NCBI GenBank assembly: GCA_030433805.1
Contig: JARUXA010000001.1
Location: forward strand, 248,001 to 312,000
Reading direction: 5' to 3'
Length of the DNA stretch: 64,000 nucleotides
Source of the DNA: Sphingomonas sp. PsM26
Lineage (GTDB): Bacteria > Pseudomonadota > Alphaproteobacteria > Sphingomonadales > Sphingomonadaceae
Numbering within the stretch: the first letter of the stretch is position 1; every line of letters begins with the position of its first letter. The notes beneath the pieces were generated by a model. It was not told the DNA's origin and did no database searches. It was given only the letters and a program-made list of their open reading frames with translations. This document shows positions 53,380 to 61,416 of this stretch, piece after piece. The translations under genes were made by a program, and so were the position numbers.

Positions 53380-54453
53380 TCAGCGCGCCGACAGCAGCCC
53401 GTGGTCGATGTTGGGCAGGACATGCCGCGCGAACAGGTCGGCTTCCGCGGCGTGCGGATAGCCCGAGAGGATGAACGCCTCGATCCCCATGTCGCGATAG
53501 GCGTTGATCTTGGCGAGGACCTGATCGGGATCCCCGACGATCGCGGCACCACAGCCCGAGCGCGCGCGCCCGACCCCGGTCCACAGGTTCGCCTCGGCAT
53601 AGCCGTCGTCCGCGGCAGTCTCACGCAGGGCCGCCTGCGCCGCGACTCCGGCGGAGGTCGAATCGAGCGACTTGGCGCGGATCGCGGCACCTTCTGCTGC
53701 GTCGAGCTTGGACAGCAGCCGGTCGGCGGCGGTGCGCGCTTCGGTTTCGGTGTCGCGGACGATGACGTGTGCGCGGTAGCCGAATTTGAGGGTGCGCCCG
53801 TAAGCGGCGGCGCGTGCCGTCATGTCGGCGATGATCGCGGCGACGGTTTCCTGCCGGTCGGGCCACATCAGGAAGACGTCGGCTTCGCGTGCGGCGGCAT
53901 CGCGGGCGTCTGGCGAGAGGCCGCCAAAATAGAGCAACGGTGCCTTGCCCGAGACGGTGCCGATCCGGGGCGGATCGAGCTTGAGCTTCCAAAATTGGCC
54001 GTCGTGGTCGAGCGGCTCGCCGTTGAGAATCGTCTTGAGGATCCGCATCAATTCGACCGTGCGCGCATAGCGCGGCGCGGAGCCGAGCGTTTCGCCGGGC
54101 ATGTCGGACGAGATGATGTTGACCGTCAGCCGCCCGCCGAGCAGCCGGTCGATCGTCGCGATCTGGCGTGCGAGTTGCGGCGGCCAGCTCTCGCCGACGC
54201 GGACCGCCATCAGCAGCGCCATCCGCTTGAGCATCGGCGCGATCGCCGAGGCGAAGGCGGTGGTGTCGATCCCGAGCGCATAGCCCGAGGGGAGCAGGAT
54301 ATTGTCGAACCCGCCGCTTTCCGCCTGCAGCACGATGTCGCGGCAATGCTCCCAGCTCGACTTGAGCTTGGCATCGGGGACGCCGAGGAACTCGTAATCG
54401 TCGTCGCACAGCGCGGAGAACCAGCTGACTTCGCAGGGCGCGCGCGCGCTCAT
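53380..54453 (-). CDS. LLM-class FMNH2-dependent sulfonate monooxygenase (SsuD/SmoC-like)
   Basis: A 357-residue (beta/alpha)8 flavin monooxygenase of the alkanesulfonate branch. The residues known in E. coli SsuD for FMNH2 and sulfonate handling are kept one position later: W197 in ADVFLMWPDR, R227 and H229 in KFGYRAHVIV, R298 in VGRARSGCG, Y332 and H334 in LSGYPHAAEADLFA. The SsuD Cys54 region reads SGYALGIDTT here, without Cys. Family chemistry: RSO3- + O2 + FMNH2 to aldehyde + sulfite. ATGA overlap with the aldo/keto reductase. A flavin reductase is not in the window. SmoC-like use on sulfoquinovose is an inference. Confidence 0.88.
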   Translation of the reverse strand: MSARAPCEVSWFSALCDDDYEFLGVPDAKLKSSWEHCRDIVLQAESGGFDNILLPSGYALGIDTTAFASAIAPMLKRMALLMAVRVGESWPPQLARQIATIDRLLGGRLTVNIISSDMPGETLGSAPRYARTVELMRILKTILNGEPLDHDGQFWKLKLDPPRIGTVSGKAPLLYFGGLSPDARDAAAREADVFLMWPDRQETVAAIIADMTARAAAYGRTLKFGYRAHVIVRDTETEARTAADRLLSKLDAAEGAAIRAKSLDSTSAGVAAQAALRETAADDGYAEANLWTGVGRARSGCGAAIVGDPDQVLAKINAYRDMGIEAFILSGYPHAAEADLFARHVLPNIDHGLLSAR

Positions 54454-55358
54454 GGCAGGCGTTCCCCGCGCGAGGCGATCAGCACGTCGTACCAAGTCTG
54501 TCGCGTCAAGCGGACCTTGTAGACGTCGGCGATCTCCGCGATGCGGGCAACGTTCTGCGTGCCGACGATCGGGATCGCGCGCGCCGGGTGGGCCATGATC
54601 CACGCATAGGCGGCGGCGGCGCGGGAAACGCCGGCCTGTTCAGCAACGACGTCGAGCGCGGCGGCGACCGCCTTGGAGCGGTCGTCCTCGGGCGACCCGA
54701 TCCGTCCGCCGCCAAGCGGCGACCAGGCGAGTACCGCATGGTCGCGTTCCATCGCGAGATCGAGCAGGCCATTCTCGATTGGGCCGAGTTCTAGCGGCGA
54801 CAGTTCGGGCTGGAGGCTCGCGAGCGGGATGGTGAGGAACGCTTCGAGCGCGCGGATCTGCGGGATCGTGAAGTTGGACACGCCAATCGCGCGGACCTTG
54901 CCGGAGGACACCATGTCCTCAAGTGCGCGCGCGACTTCCTGCGGGTGGGTGAGGATGTCGGGCCGGTGAATCTGGTAGAGATCGACGCTCTCGACCCCGA
55001 GTCGCGTCAGCGATGCGTCGAGCGCCTCGGTCAGATAGGCAGTGCTCTGGTCGTAGGGGAGCGGCGGGCGGATGCCGCCCTTGGTCGCGAGGATCATGCG
55101 GTCGCGCAAGGCGGCGTCTTCGGCGAACACCTTCCCCAGCAGCAATTCGGCATCGCCAAAACCGTCTGACCCATTGAATCCATAGATGTCCGCCGTGTCG
55201 AACAGCGTCACGCCCGCCGCGAACGCCGCGTCGATCAGCGCGCGTCCTTCCGCCACGGTCGATTGGCCGAAACGCCACATCCCCCAGGCTATCGGACTGA
55301 CCAGCAATCCGCTCTTGCCGAGGGGACGCAATTCGGGTGTAAGGATGATCTCAGACAT
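54450..55358 (-). CDS. aldo/keto reductase (SmoB-like candidate)
   Basis: A 302-residue AKR with an intact catalytic tetrad: D54 and Y59 (TLFDTADIYGFNG), K93 (LATKGGIRPP), H131 (LYQIHRPDIL), and the NADPH end RAIPIVGTQNVARIAEIADV. ATG 55358 is used; an in-frame ATG at 55367 also exists and neither has a clear ribosome site. The stop overlaps the monooxygenase start. An AKR reducing the aldehyde made by a sulfonate monooxygenase is the sulfo-SMO arrangement (6-oxo-glucose to glucose). Confidence 0.9.
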   Translation of the reverse strand: MSEIILTPELRPLGKSGLLVSPIAWGMWRFGQSTVAEGRALIDAAFAAGVTLFDTADIYGFNGSDGFGDAELLLGKVFAEDAALRDRMILATKGGIRPPLPYDQSTAYLTEALDASLTRLGVESVDLYQIHRPDILTHPQEVARALEDMVSSGKVRAIGVSNFTIPQIRALEAFLTIPLASLQPELSPLELGPIENGLLDLAMERDHAVLAWSPLGGGRIGSPEDDRSKAVAAALDVVAEQAGVSRAAAAYAWIMAHPARAIPIVGTQNVARIAEIADVYKVRLTRQTWYDVLIASRGERLP

Positions 55359-55365
55359 CGTTGTC
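55354..55365. promoter_or_regulatory. LacI-type operator candidate at the AKR/Gfo divergence
   Basis: GACATCGTTGTC is a 12-bp dyad of the form GACAnCGnTGTC. It covers the start codon of the aldo/keto reductase and lies 18-29 bases before the start of the divergent Gfo/Idh gene. The same motif is at 56560 and 61254. Confidence 0.6.
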
Positions 55366-55382
55366 ATATAGAGGTGAACGCG

Positions 55383-56471
55383 TTGGTCGAGCAAGTGCGA
55401 TACGGACTGGTCGGCACCGGGATGATGGGGGTGGAGCATATCACCAACCTCGCCATCACGCCGGGTGCGGTGGTGACGGCGCTCGCCGATCCTGCCGAAG
55501 GGTCGCTCGGCTGGGCGCGCGATGCGCTTGGCGAGCGGGCGGCGGCGGCGGCGGCGTTCGATACGGTCGAGGCGCTGGCGGCGAGCGGGCTGTGCGATGC
55601 GGTGATCGTCTCGAGCCCCAATTTCACGCATCGCAGCGTGCTCGAACCGTTGTTCGACGCCGGGCTGCATATCTTGTGCGAGAAGCCGCTCGCGACGACG
55701 CTCGACGATTGCCGGTGGATCGTGGACCGCGCGGAACGCAGCGATCGCGTGTTCTGGACCGCGATGGAATATCGCTACATGCCGCCCGCCGCGGCCTTTA
55801 TCGAGGAAATCCGGAGCGGTGCGATCGGCCGGTTGCAGATGCTGTCGATCCGCGAGCATCGCTTCCCGTTCCTCGTGAAAGTCGCCGACTGGAACCGCTT
55901 CAATCGCAACACCGGCGGCACGATGGTCGAGAAATGTTGCCATTTCTTCGATCTGATGCGGCTGATCACGCAAAGCGAGGCGGTGCGGGTCTATTGTTCG
56001 GGTGCGATGGACGTGAACCATCTCGACGAGACCTACGGCGGCGAGCGGCCCGACATCATCGACAACAGCTACACCACGGTGGATTTCGCGAACGGCGTCC
56101 GCGCGATGCTCGACCTGTCGATGTTCGCGGACGGGGCGGAGAACCAGGAAGAGATCACCGCGGTCGGCGATCAGGCGCGGCTCGACGTGCTGATTCCCGA
56201 GGGCGCGTTGGTCCATTCGCCGCGCGTGGGGTTCCGCAATTCCAAGCAGGCGACGCGGCGTGTCGTCGAGGTCGACCAGGCCGCGCTCGATGCGGGGAGC
56301 CATCACGGATCGACTTTCTACGAGCATCAGCGATTCAATGCCGCGGTGCGTGGTACAGGGCCGGTCGAAGTGACCGCGCGCGACGGAATGCTGGCGGTCG
56401 CGATCGGGACGGCGGCGGAGATCAGTGCGCGCGAGAAGCGCGTGGTGGAGATGAAGGAGCTGGGGTTCTGA
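55383..56471 (+). CDS. Gfo/Idh/MocA family protein, second copy (possible NAD-dependent glycosidase)
   Basis: A 362-residue protein: Rossmann motif RYGLVGTGMMGVEHITNLAI, EKP motif ILCEKPLATTLDDCRWIVD, then MEYRYMPPAAAFIEEI and NTGGTMVEKCCHFFDLMRLI. TTG 55383 is chosen because AGAGGTG lies 8 bases before it; GTG 55374 is an alternative. The superfamily includes dehydrogenases and NAD-dependent glycosidases such as GH109 and the sulfoquinovosidases of GH188. Beside a sulfonate monooxygenase and AKR, a sulfoglycosidase role is worth testing, but it is not shown by the sequence. Confidence 0.88.
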   Translation: MVEQVRYGLVGTGMMGVEHITNLAITPGAVVTALADPAEGSLGWARDALGERAAAAAAFDTVEALAASGLCDAVIVSSPNFTHRSVLEPLFDAGLHILCEKPLATTLDDCRWIVDRAERSDRVFWTAMEYRYMPPAAAFIEEIRSGAIGRLQMLSIREHRFPFLVKVADWNRFNRNTGGTMVEKCCHFFDLMRLITQSEAVRVYCSGAMDVNHLDETYGGERPDIIDNSYTTVDFANGVRAMLDLSMFADGAENQEEITAVGDQARLDVLIPEGALVHSPRVGFRNSKQATRRVVEVDQAALDAGSHHGSTFYEHQRFNAAVRGTGPVEVTARDGMLAVAIGTAAEISAREKRVVEMKELGF

Positions 56472-56558
56472 TACTTTAAGCCCACTCCCCCTCCCGTTCG
56501 TTTCGAGCGAAGTCGGACGGTCAGGACGCGACAAGCACAGCTTTACGCCGGGCAAGAC

Positions 56559-56572
56559 TGACAGCGGTGTCC
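56559..56572. promoter_or_regulatory. LacI-type operator candidate upstream of the TonB receptor
   Basis: TGACAGCGGTGTCC contains the dyad GACAgCGgTGTC, nearly the same as the site before the MFS gene (GACAaCGgTGTC). It lies 63 bases upstream of the receptor start, in a 163-bp intergenic region. Confidence 0.6.
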
Positions 56573-56634
56573 GGGACCGCAAAAGAGCAATACCCACCAA
56601 AGAAGTGGGATTACAGTACAGGGAGGGAATGATG

Positions 56635-59007
56635 ATGACCAAGGGACGCTATCTGGCGGGGGCCGCAGGCTTCGCGCTGTTCGCCGCGACTCCGCTCTGG
56701 GCCCAAAGCGCAGCACCCGCGCCGGTTGCTGAGCCGACCGCGCCGGTGCCCAACGCCCCGGACGAAGCGCCCCCCGGCGACATCATCGTCACCGCTCAAA
56801 AACGCTCCGAGCGGTTGCAGGACGTCCCCGTAGCGGTCAGCGTCATCTCGGGCGATGCGCTGGCGAGCCAGGGCAAGGTCAGCCTCGAGGGCGCGCAATA
56901 TCTCGTTCCTACGCTCAACTTCCTCAAATCGGGGACGACGCTCAACCAGTCGCTGTTCCTGCGCGGGGTCGGCACGTCGACCTTCTCGATCGCGGGCGAG
57001 CCGTCGATCTCGACCGTGGTCGATGGCGTCGTGTTCGCGCGCGCGGGCGAGGCGTTCGGCGACCTCGTCGATGTCGACCAGATCGAAGTGCTGCGCGGGC
57101 CGCAGGGCACGCTGTTCGGCAAGAACGCGAGCGCTGGCGTCATCAACATCATTTCCAAGAAGCCGACCCGGACCTTCGGCGGCTATCTCGAGGCGGGGTT
57201 CTTTACCGACAGCGAATATCGCGGGCGTGCGGCGATCAACGTGCCGCTGGGCGACAGCGTGCGGTCGCGGCTGACGGGGTATTACACCAATTACGACGGC
57301 AACATCCGCAACACCGCGGTCAACAGGATCGTCAACGGGTTCGAACATTATGGCGGCCGGTTGCAAGTGGATGCGGATGCCGGGCCGAACGTGAAGCTCG
57401 CGTTCATCGCGGATTATCACCGCAATGACGACGATTGCTGCGGTGAAGTGATCGCGACCCCGCCGATCAACACCGCGACCGGTGCCGCCATTACCAACCC
57501 GTCGTCGGGCGCGCTGCCGACCCCGCGCGGCACCGACACGCGCTCGATCGCGCAGGATCTCGTCACGCGGACCAAGGAAACGGGCTACGGCTTCTCGCTT
57601 CAGGCGGATCTGACCGCGGGGACGCAGACCGTTACCTCGATCACCGCCTATCGCAATTACAAGAACACCGAGATCCGCGACGGCGATTTCCTGCCGGGTG
57701 CGTATGTCGGGTTCAACCAGCTCCACGATTTCGGACCGCAGACCGGCGACACGTTCAGCCAGGAGCTGCGGCTGACCTCGCCCGGCAACCAGTTCCTGAC
57801 TTATGTGCTGGGTGCCTATTATTCGCGCGCGGCGAGCGAGCGGATCTTCACGCGCAACGACGTGGTCTGCAACACGACGCCGGGGACGACCCCCAACCCG
57901 CTGGTGCCGTGCGGCAGCGCGGGCGCGCCGCGCACGACCTCGCCAAGCGGCACCGCCGATTTCGGGTCAGTGTTCAAGAACATGGCGCTGTTCGGTCAGG
58001 GCACGATCAATCTGGCGGAGCGGTTCCGGCTGATCGGGGGCTTGCGCTACACGATCGACCAGCTCGACGTGTTCCATTCGCGCGTGACCGCACTGGCCGG
58101 GCCGGGGATCAACCCGAACTTCGATCAGGGTGTGTTCAACGGCGGTCGGGGTGGGGGCGTGTCGAACGGCATTCCGTTCCGCGCCAAGGCGACCAACGAG
58201 AATCTGTCGGGCAAGGCGGGCGTCCAGTTCGACATCAACCGCGGCTCGACCGCCTATGCGACCTTCGCGCGCGGCTATAAGGGGCCGGCGTTCAACGTCT
58301 TCTACAATCTGACCGCTACGGGCACGAACACGATCGCACCCGAGACGTCGGATTCGTATGAACTGGGCCTCAAGAACACCTTCTTCGACGGCAAGCTGAC
58401 GCTCAACCTCGCGGCTTATTATGCGAAATATCGCAATTTCCAGGCAAACAACCCGGATCTGGTGGCGGGCGTGGTGGTCACGCGCTTCACCAATGCAGGC
58501 GACGTGTCGACGCGTGGCGGCGAGCTCGACGCGACGTTCCGGCCGATCCGCGACCTGAGCTTTACCGGCGGCGTCGCGTATACCGATGCGCATGTCGATC
58601 AGTTCCGGGCGCCCCCGGGGGCGGCGGTGGTGCCGTCGGGAACGCCACTGGGGTTTGCACCCAAATGGAAGGGCAATCTCAGCGCGGATTACCGTGTGCG
58701 GACCGGCGGGTTCGCGGATATCTTCCTCGGCGCGCAGGGGTCGTATCAGAGCAGCCAATTGTCGCTGTTCTCGGCGGATGCGGTGCAGCGACGGCTGGGG
58801 ACGATCGGGGCGTACGGGCTGGTCAATCTGAGCGTCGGGCTGGCGACGCCGGACGACCATTACAAGCTGACCTTCCAGGTGCGGAACCTGTTCGACCAGA
58901 GCTTTGCCGCATCGATCATCAACGGCGGGCCGGGGCAGGCGTATCGCTACCAGATCCCGCGCGATGCGGACCGGTATTTCGGGGTGACCGGGCGGGTGAC
59001 GTTCTGA
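56635..59007 (+). CDS. TonB-dependent outer-membrane receptor
   Basis: A 790-residue receptor with a Sec signal (GRYLAGAAGFALFAATPLWA, QSAAP), a TonB-box-like DIIVTAQKRSERLQDVPV, a plug domain (LRGVGTSTFSIAGEPSISTV, IEVLRGPQGTLFGKNASAGV) and a 22-strand barrel ending in GVTGRVTF. Three ATGs run in series; ATG 56635 has GGAGGG at the best spacing. Its ligand is unknown; the shared operator motif and neighbours suggest a sugar or sulfosugar conjugate. Its last 57 bases are repeated downstream. Confidence 0.93.
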   Translation: MTKGRYLAGAAGFALFAATPLWAQSAAPAPVAEPTAPVPNAPDEAPPGDIIVTAQKRSERLQDVPVAVSVISGDALASQGKVSLEGAQYLVPTLNFLKSGTTLNQSLFLRGVGTSTFSIAGEPSISTVVDGVVFARAGEAFGDLVDVDQIEVLRGPQGTLFGKNASAGVINIISKKPTRTFGGYLEAGFFTDSEYRGRAAINVPLGDSVRSRLTGYYTNYDGNIRNTAVNRIVNGFEHYGGRLQVDADAGPNVKLAFIADYHRNDDDCCGEVIATPPINTATGAAITNPSSGALPTPRGTDTRSIAQDLVTRTKETGYGFSLQADLTAGTQTVTSITAYRNYKNTEIRDGDFLPGAYVGFNQLHDFGPQTGDTFSQELRLTSPGNQFLTYVLGAYYSRAASERIFTRNDVVCNTTPGTTPNPLVPCGSAGAPRTTSPSGTADFGSVFKNMALFGQGTINLAERFRLIGGLRYTIDQLDVFHSRVTALAGPGINPNFDQGVFNGGRGGGVSNGIPFRAKATNENLSGKAGVQFDINRGSTAYATFARGYKGPAFNVFYNLTATGTNTIAPETSDSYELGLKNTFFDGKLTLNLAAYYAKYRNFQANNPDLVAGVVVTRFTNAGDVSTRGGELDATFRPIRDLSFTGGVAYTDAHVDQFRAPPGAAVVPSGTPLGFAPKWKGNLSADYRVRTGGFADIFLGAQGSYQSSQLSLFSADAVQRRLGTIGAYGLVNLSVGLATPDDHYKLTFQVRNLFDQSFAASIINGGPGQAYRYQIPRDADRYFGVTGRVTF

Positions 59008-59245
59008 GGTCTTGATCCTCCCCGGCCCGGGGAGGGGGACCGCCAGCCTTCTTCAGGCTGGTGGTGGAGGGGGCTCTCCGCAAGCGGAACGCGTGTGGCG
59101 GGCACCCCTCCACCATTCGCTGAATGCTCATGGTCCCCCTCCCCGTGCCGGGGAGGATTGGTGGTTCTGCGCCTTGTTCTGCCGCGCGGGCGGGAGTTCA
59201 GGGTTGCGGACGTGACGCCCGGTACACGGCGGCGTCTCACCTCCC

Positions 59246-59394
59246 ACCGTTCGTCCTGAGTAGCGACCGAGTAGGCGAAGCCGTATCGAGGGCGCGTATC
59301 GAAGGACCGTCACACGCGGTAACCTGTCCTTCGATACGCGCCCTCGATACGCCCCGAAGAGGGGCTACTCGGTCGCTACTCAGGACGAACGGTG
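59246..59394. repeat. 149-bp nested palindrome, copy in unit 1
   Basis: Bases 59246-59275 are the exact reverse complement of 59365-59394 (30 bp, beginning CACCGTTCGTCCTGAGTAGC). Inside them a second pair of about 25 bp (GTATCGAGGGCGCGTATCGA and its complement) flanks a short centre. The unit 2 copy (59788-59937) has the same form with several arm mismatches. Confidence 0.85.
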
Positions 59395-59438
59395 AGGTTG
59401 GGACGCGGTGGCGCGCCCAAAGTGCAACCGGTCCCCCC

Positions 59439-59493
59439 TCAATGCGCCACCACCAACCCATCCTCGCGTTCGCTCTCGTCGATCGGCACGATC
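59439..59493 (-). pseudogene. 3' remnant of the MFS transporter gene
   Basis: On the minus strand this encodes IVPIDESEREDGLVVAH and a stop, versus IVPIEESERGDGLVVAH at the true end of the MFS gene (59985). The remnant has no upstream part; it is joined directly to receptor sequence at 59493 through a shared base. Confidence 0.85.
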
Positions 59494-59549
59494 AGATCCC
59501 GCGCGATGCGGACCGGTATTTCGGGGTGACCGGGCGGGTGACGTTCTGA
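59493..59549 (+). pseudogene. 3' remnant of the TonB receptor gene
   Basis: It encodes QIPRDADRYFGVTGRVTF and a stop, identical at the base level to the end of the receptor at 58951-59007. There is no start or upstream receptor sequence. It marks the second unit of the tandem duplication. Confidence 0.88.
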
Positions 59550-60039
59550 ATGCTAGATCCTCCCCGGCACGGGGAGGGGGACCGCCAGCCTCCTTTCGGC
59601 TGGTGGTGGAGGGGGACTCTCCGCGAGCGGAACGCGTGTGGCGGGCACTCCTCCACCATTCGCTGAATGCGCATGGTCCCCCTCCCCGTGCCGGGGAGGA
59701 TTAGGGGTTCTGCGCGTTGTTCTGCCGCGCGGGCGGGAGTCCAGGGTTACGGGCATGGCGCCCGGTACACGGCGGCCTGCCACCTCCCACCGTTCGTCCT
59801 GAGTAGCAACCGAGGAGGCGAAGCCGTATCGAGGGCGCGTATCGAAGGACCGTCACGCGCGGTAACCTGTCCTTCGATACGCACCCTCGATACGCCCCGA
59901 AGAGGGGCTACTCCGTCGCTACTCAGGACGAACGGTGGGGGTGAGGTTGGGACGGTGGGGGGCGAAACGGCAACCGGTCCCCCCTCAATGCGCCACCACC
60001 AGCCCATCCCCGCGTTCGCTCTCTTCGATCGGCACGATC
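59493..60039. repeat. tandem duplication, unit 2 (truncated receptor tail to true MFS tail)
   Basis: The second unit starts with the receptor remnant, repeats the two spacer palindromes (GATCCTCCCCGGCACGGGGA type and the 149-bp nested one at 59788-59937) and runs into the real 3' end of the MFS gene. Its nested palindrome has decayed arms compared with unit 1. Confidence 0.87.
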
Positions 60040-61226
60040 CGCGGGATCAGCAGGTGGATCGCGAGCAACGCCGCCAGATACGACCCCGCGCAGATCGCCA
60101 GCGCCGGTCCGTACCCCCAGCCCTGCGCGAGCGCATAGGCCTGAAACTGGATCATCCCGATCGAGCACAGGTTACCGCAGAATGCCGCGATCCCGATGCG
60201 CGAGCCGACCGAGCGCGCGGGGGTGATGTCGGTCACCACGCCGAACACGTTGGTCGAGAACCCCTGGTGCGCGAACAGCACGAGCCCAAGCAACAACGCG
60301 GCCGACCACGGGCTCGACACGCTCTGGACGAACACCACCGGCAGCACGAGCAGCGCATAGCCCAGCATCGTAAGCTTGCGCGCGCGATCGACGCTCCACC
60401 CTGCCGCCATCAGCCGTGAGGGCAGGAACCCACCGGTCAGCGCGCCGCATGCTGCAAGCAGATAGACCAGCGCCACCGGCAGCCCGAGCTTGCCTTGTTC
60501 CATCCCGAACAGCCGATGGAACAGATCGGGCAGCCACAGCAGCATGAAGAACCACACCTGATCCGACAGCACCTTGGCGATCGCGATCGCCAGAGTCCCG
60601 CGCGTCCACAGCACCTTGAGCCACGGAACGGGGGCGGGCGCGACCGCATCGAGTGCGACCGGCTGGATTCTGATCGAGAACCACACGACGACCCAGATCA
60701 GCCCGAGTCCACCCGCGACGAGGAACGCCGCCTGCCACCCGAAGGCGAGCGCGAGGGCCGGAATGAACAAAGGCGTGACGATCGCGCCGATATTGGGCGC
60801 GGTATTGCCGATCCCCAAAGCGATCTGGCGGTCCTTGTGGTTGAAATAGGTCGCCGCCGACTTGACCGCGGCGGGCGTGCCGACCGACTCCGCGATCCCG
60901 AGCAGGATGCGCGCAGCGAAGAAGGCGGGGACGGTGGTGGCGAAGGCATGCGCCATTCCCGCGAGGCTCCACACCAGCACCCCGAGCGCGAAGCCGATCC
61001 GCAAGCCCACCCGGTCGAGGAACCAGCCGGTGCCGAGGAAAGCGAACGCGGTCGCGACCTGGAAGGCGGTGCCCATGTTGGCATAGTCCTGGTCGGACCA
61101 GCGGAACTGCGCCTCCAGCGTGGGCTTGAGCAACGCGAGGATTTGCCGGTCGACGTAATTGAGCATCACCGCGACGAACACCATCGCGACGATGATCCAC
61201 CGGGCCGACCCGCCTCGCATTGCCAT
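59985..61226 (-). CDS. MFS transporter, ExuT/hexuronate-like
   Basis: A 413-residue transporter with twelve helices. VMLNYVDRQILALLKPTLEA after helix 1, GWFLDRVGLRIGFALGVLVW and RILLGIAESVGTPAAVKSAA (motif A and the anion:cation symporter style) place it in the ACS/ExuT group that moves hexuronates and other organic anions. AGGAGGG precedes the ATG. A GACAnCGnTGTC operator lies 28-39 bases upstream. It may import glucuronate or, given the neighbours, sulfoquinovose. Confidence 0.9.
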   Translation of the reverse strand: MAMRGGSARWIIVAMVFVAVMLNYVDRQILALLKPTLEAQFRWSDQDYANMGTAFQVATAFAFLGTGWFLDRVGLRIGFALGVLVWSLAGMAHAFATTVPAFFAARILLGIAESVGTPAAVKSAATYFNHKDRQIALGIGNTAPNIGAIVTPLFIPALALAFGWQAAFLVAGGLGLIWVVVWFSIRIQPVALDAVAPAPVPWLKVLWTRGTLAIAIAKVLSDQVWFFMLLWLPDLFHRLFGMEQGKLGLPVALVYLLAACGALTGGFLPSRLMAAGWSVDRARKLTMLGYALLVLPVVFVQSVSSPWSAALLLGLVLFAHQGFSTNVFGVVTDITPARSVGSRIGIAAFCGNLCSIGMIQFQAYALAQGWGYGPALAICAGSYLAALLAIHLLIPRIVPIEESERGDGLVVAH

Positions 61227-61252
61227 GAGCGCTCCCTCCTGATCTTTTCGGG

Positions 61253-61266
61253 CGACAACGGTGTCA
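61253..61266. promoter_or_regulatory. LacI-type operator candidate between MFS and YeiH-like genes
   Basis: CGACAACGGTGTCA contains GACAaCGgTGTC. It lies in the 190-bp divergent spacer and could control both the MFS gene and the putative sulfate exporter. Third example of the motif within 6 kb. Confidence 0.6.
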
Positions 61267-61416
61267 GATATCGCCGCGTTCGGCTAGACCGATCGCATTC
61301 CGTCGCCCCGGAGCTTGTCGCTGGGGTCACTGCGCCGCAAGACACGACGGTGCGGTGTGCGGCACGGGGAACCCTGGGACAAGCCCGGGGGAACGCAAAA
61401 GGGGCGGTGAAGCGCA

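Larger units (their letters stand above)
58951..59493. repeat. tandem duplication, unit 1 (receptor tail to truncated MFS tail)
   Basis: This unit begins in the last 57 bases of the TonB receptor gene, runs through a spacer of two large palindromes and ends in 55 bases matching the 3' end of the MFS gene. Unit 2 (59493-60039) repeats the same order about 543-546 bp later. The 57 receptor bases are identical between units, while the spacers differ at many positions (estimated by eye at 7-10 percent). The 977 bases between receptor and MFS genes hold no intact gene. Confidence 0.88.

Noticed and set aside
59008..59984. Several 60-250-codon frames between the receptor and MFS genes
   Set aside because: They read through palindromes and duplicated gene tails; none has a credible start or motif.
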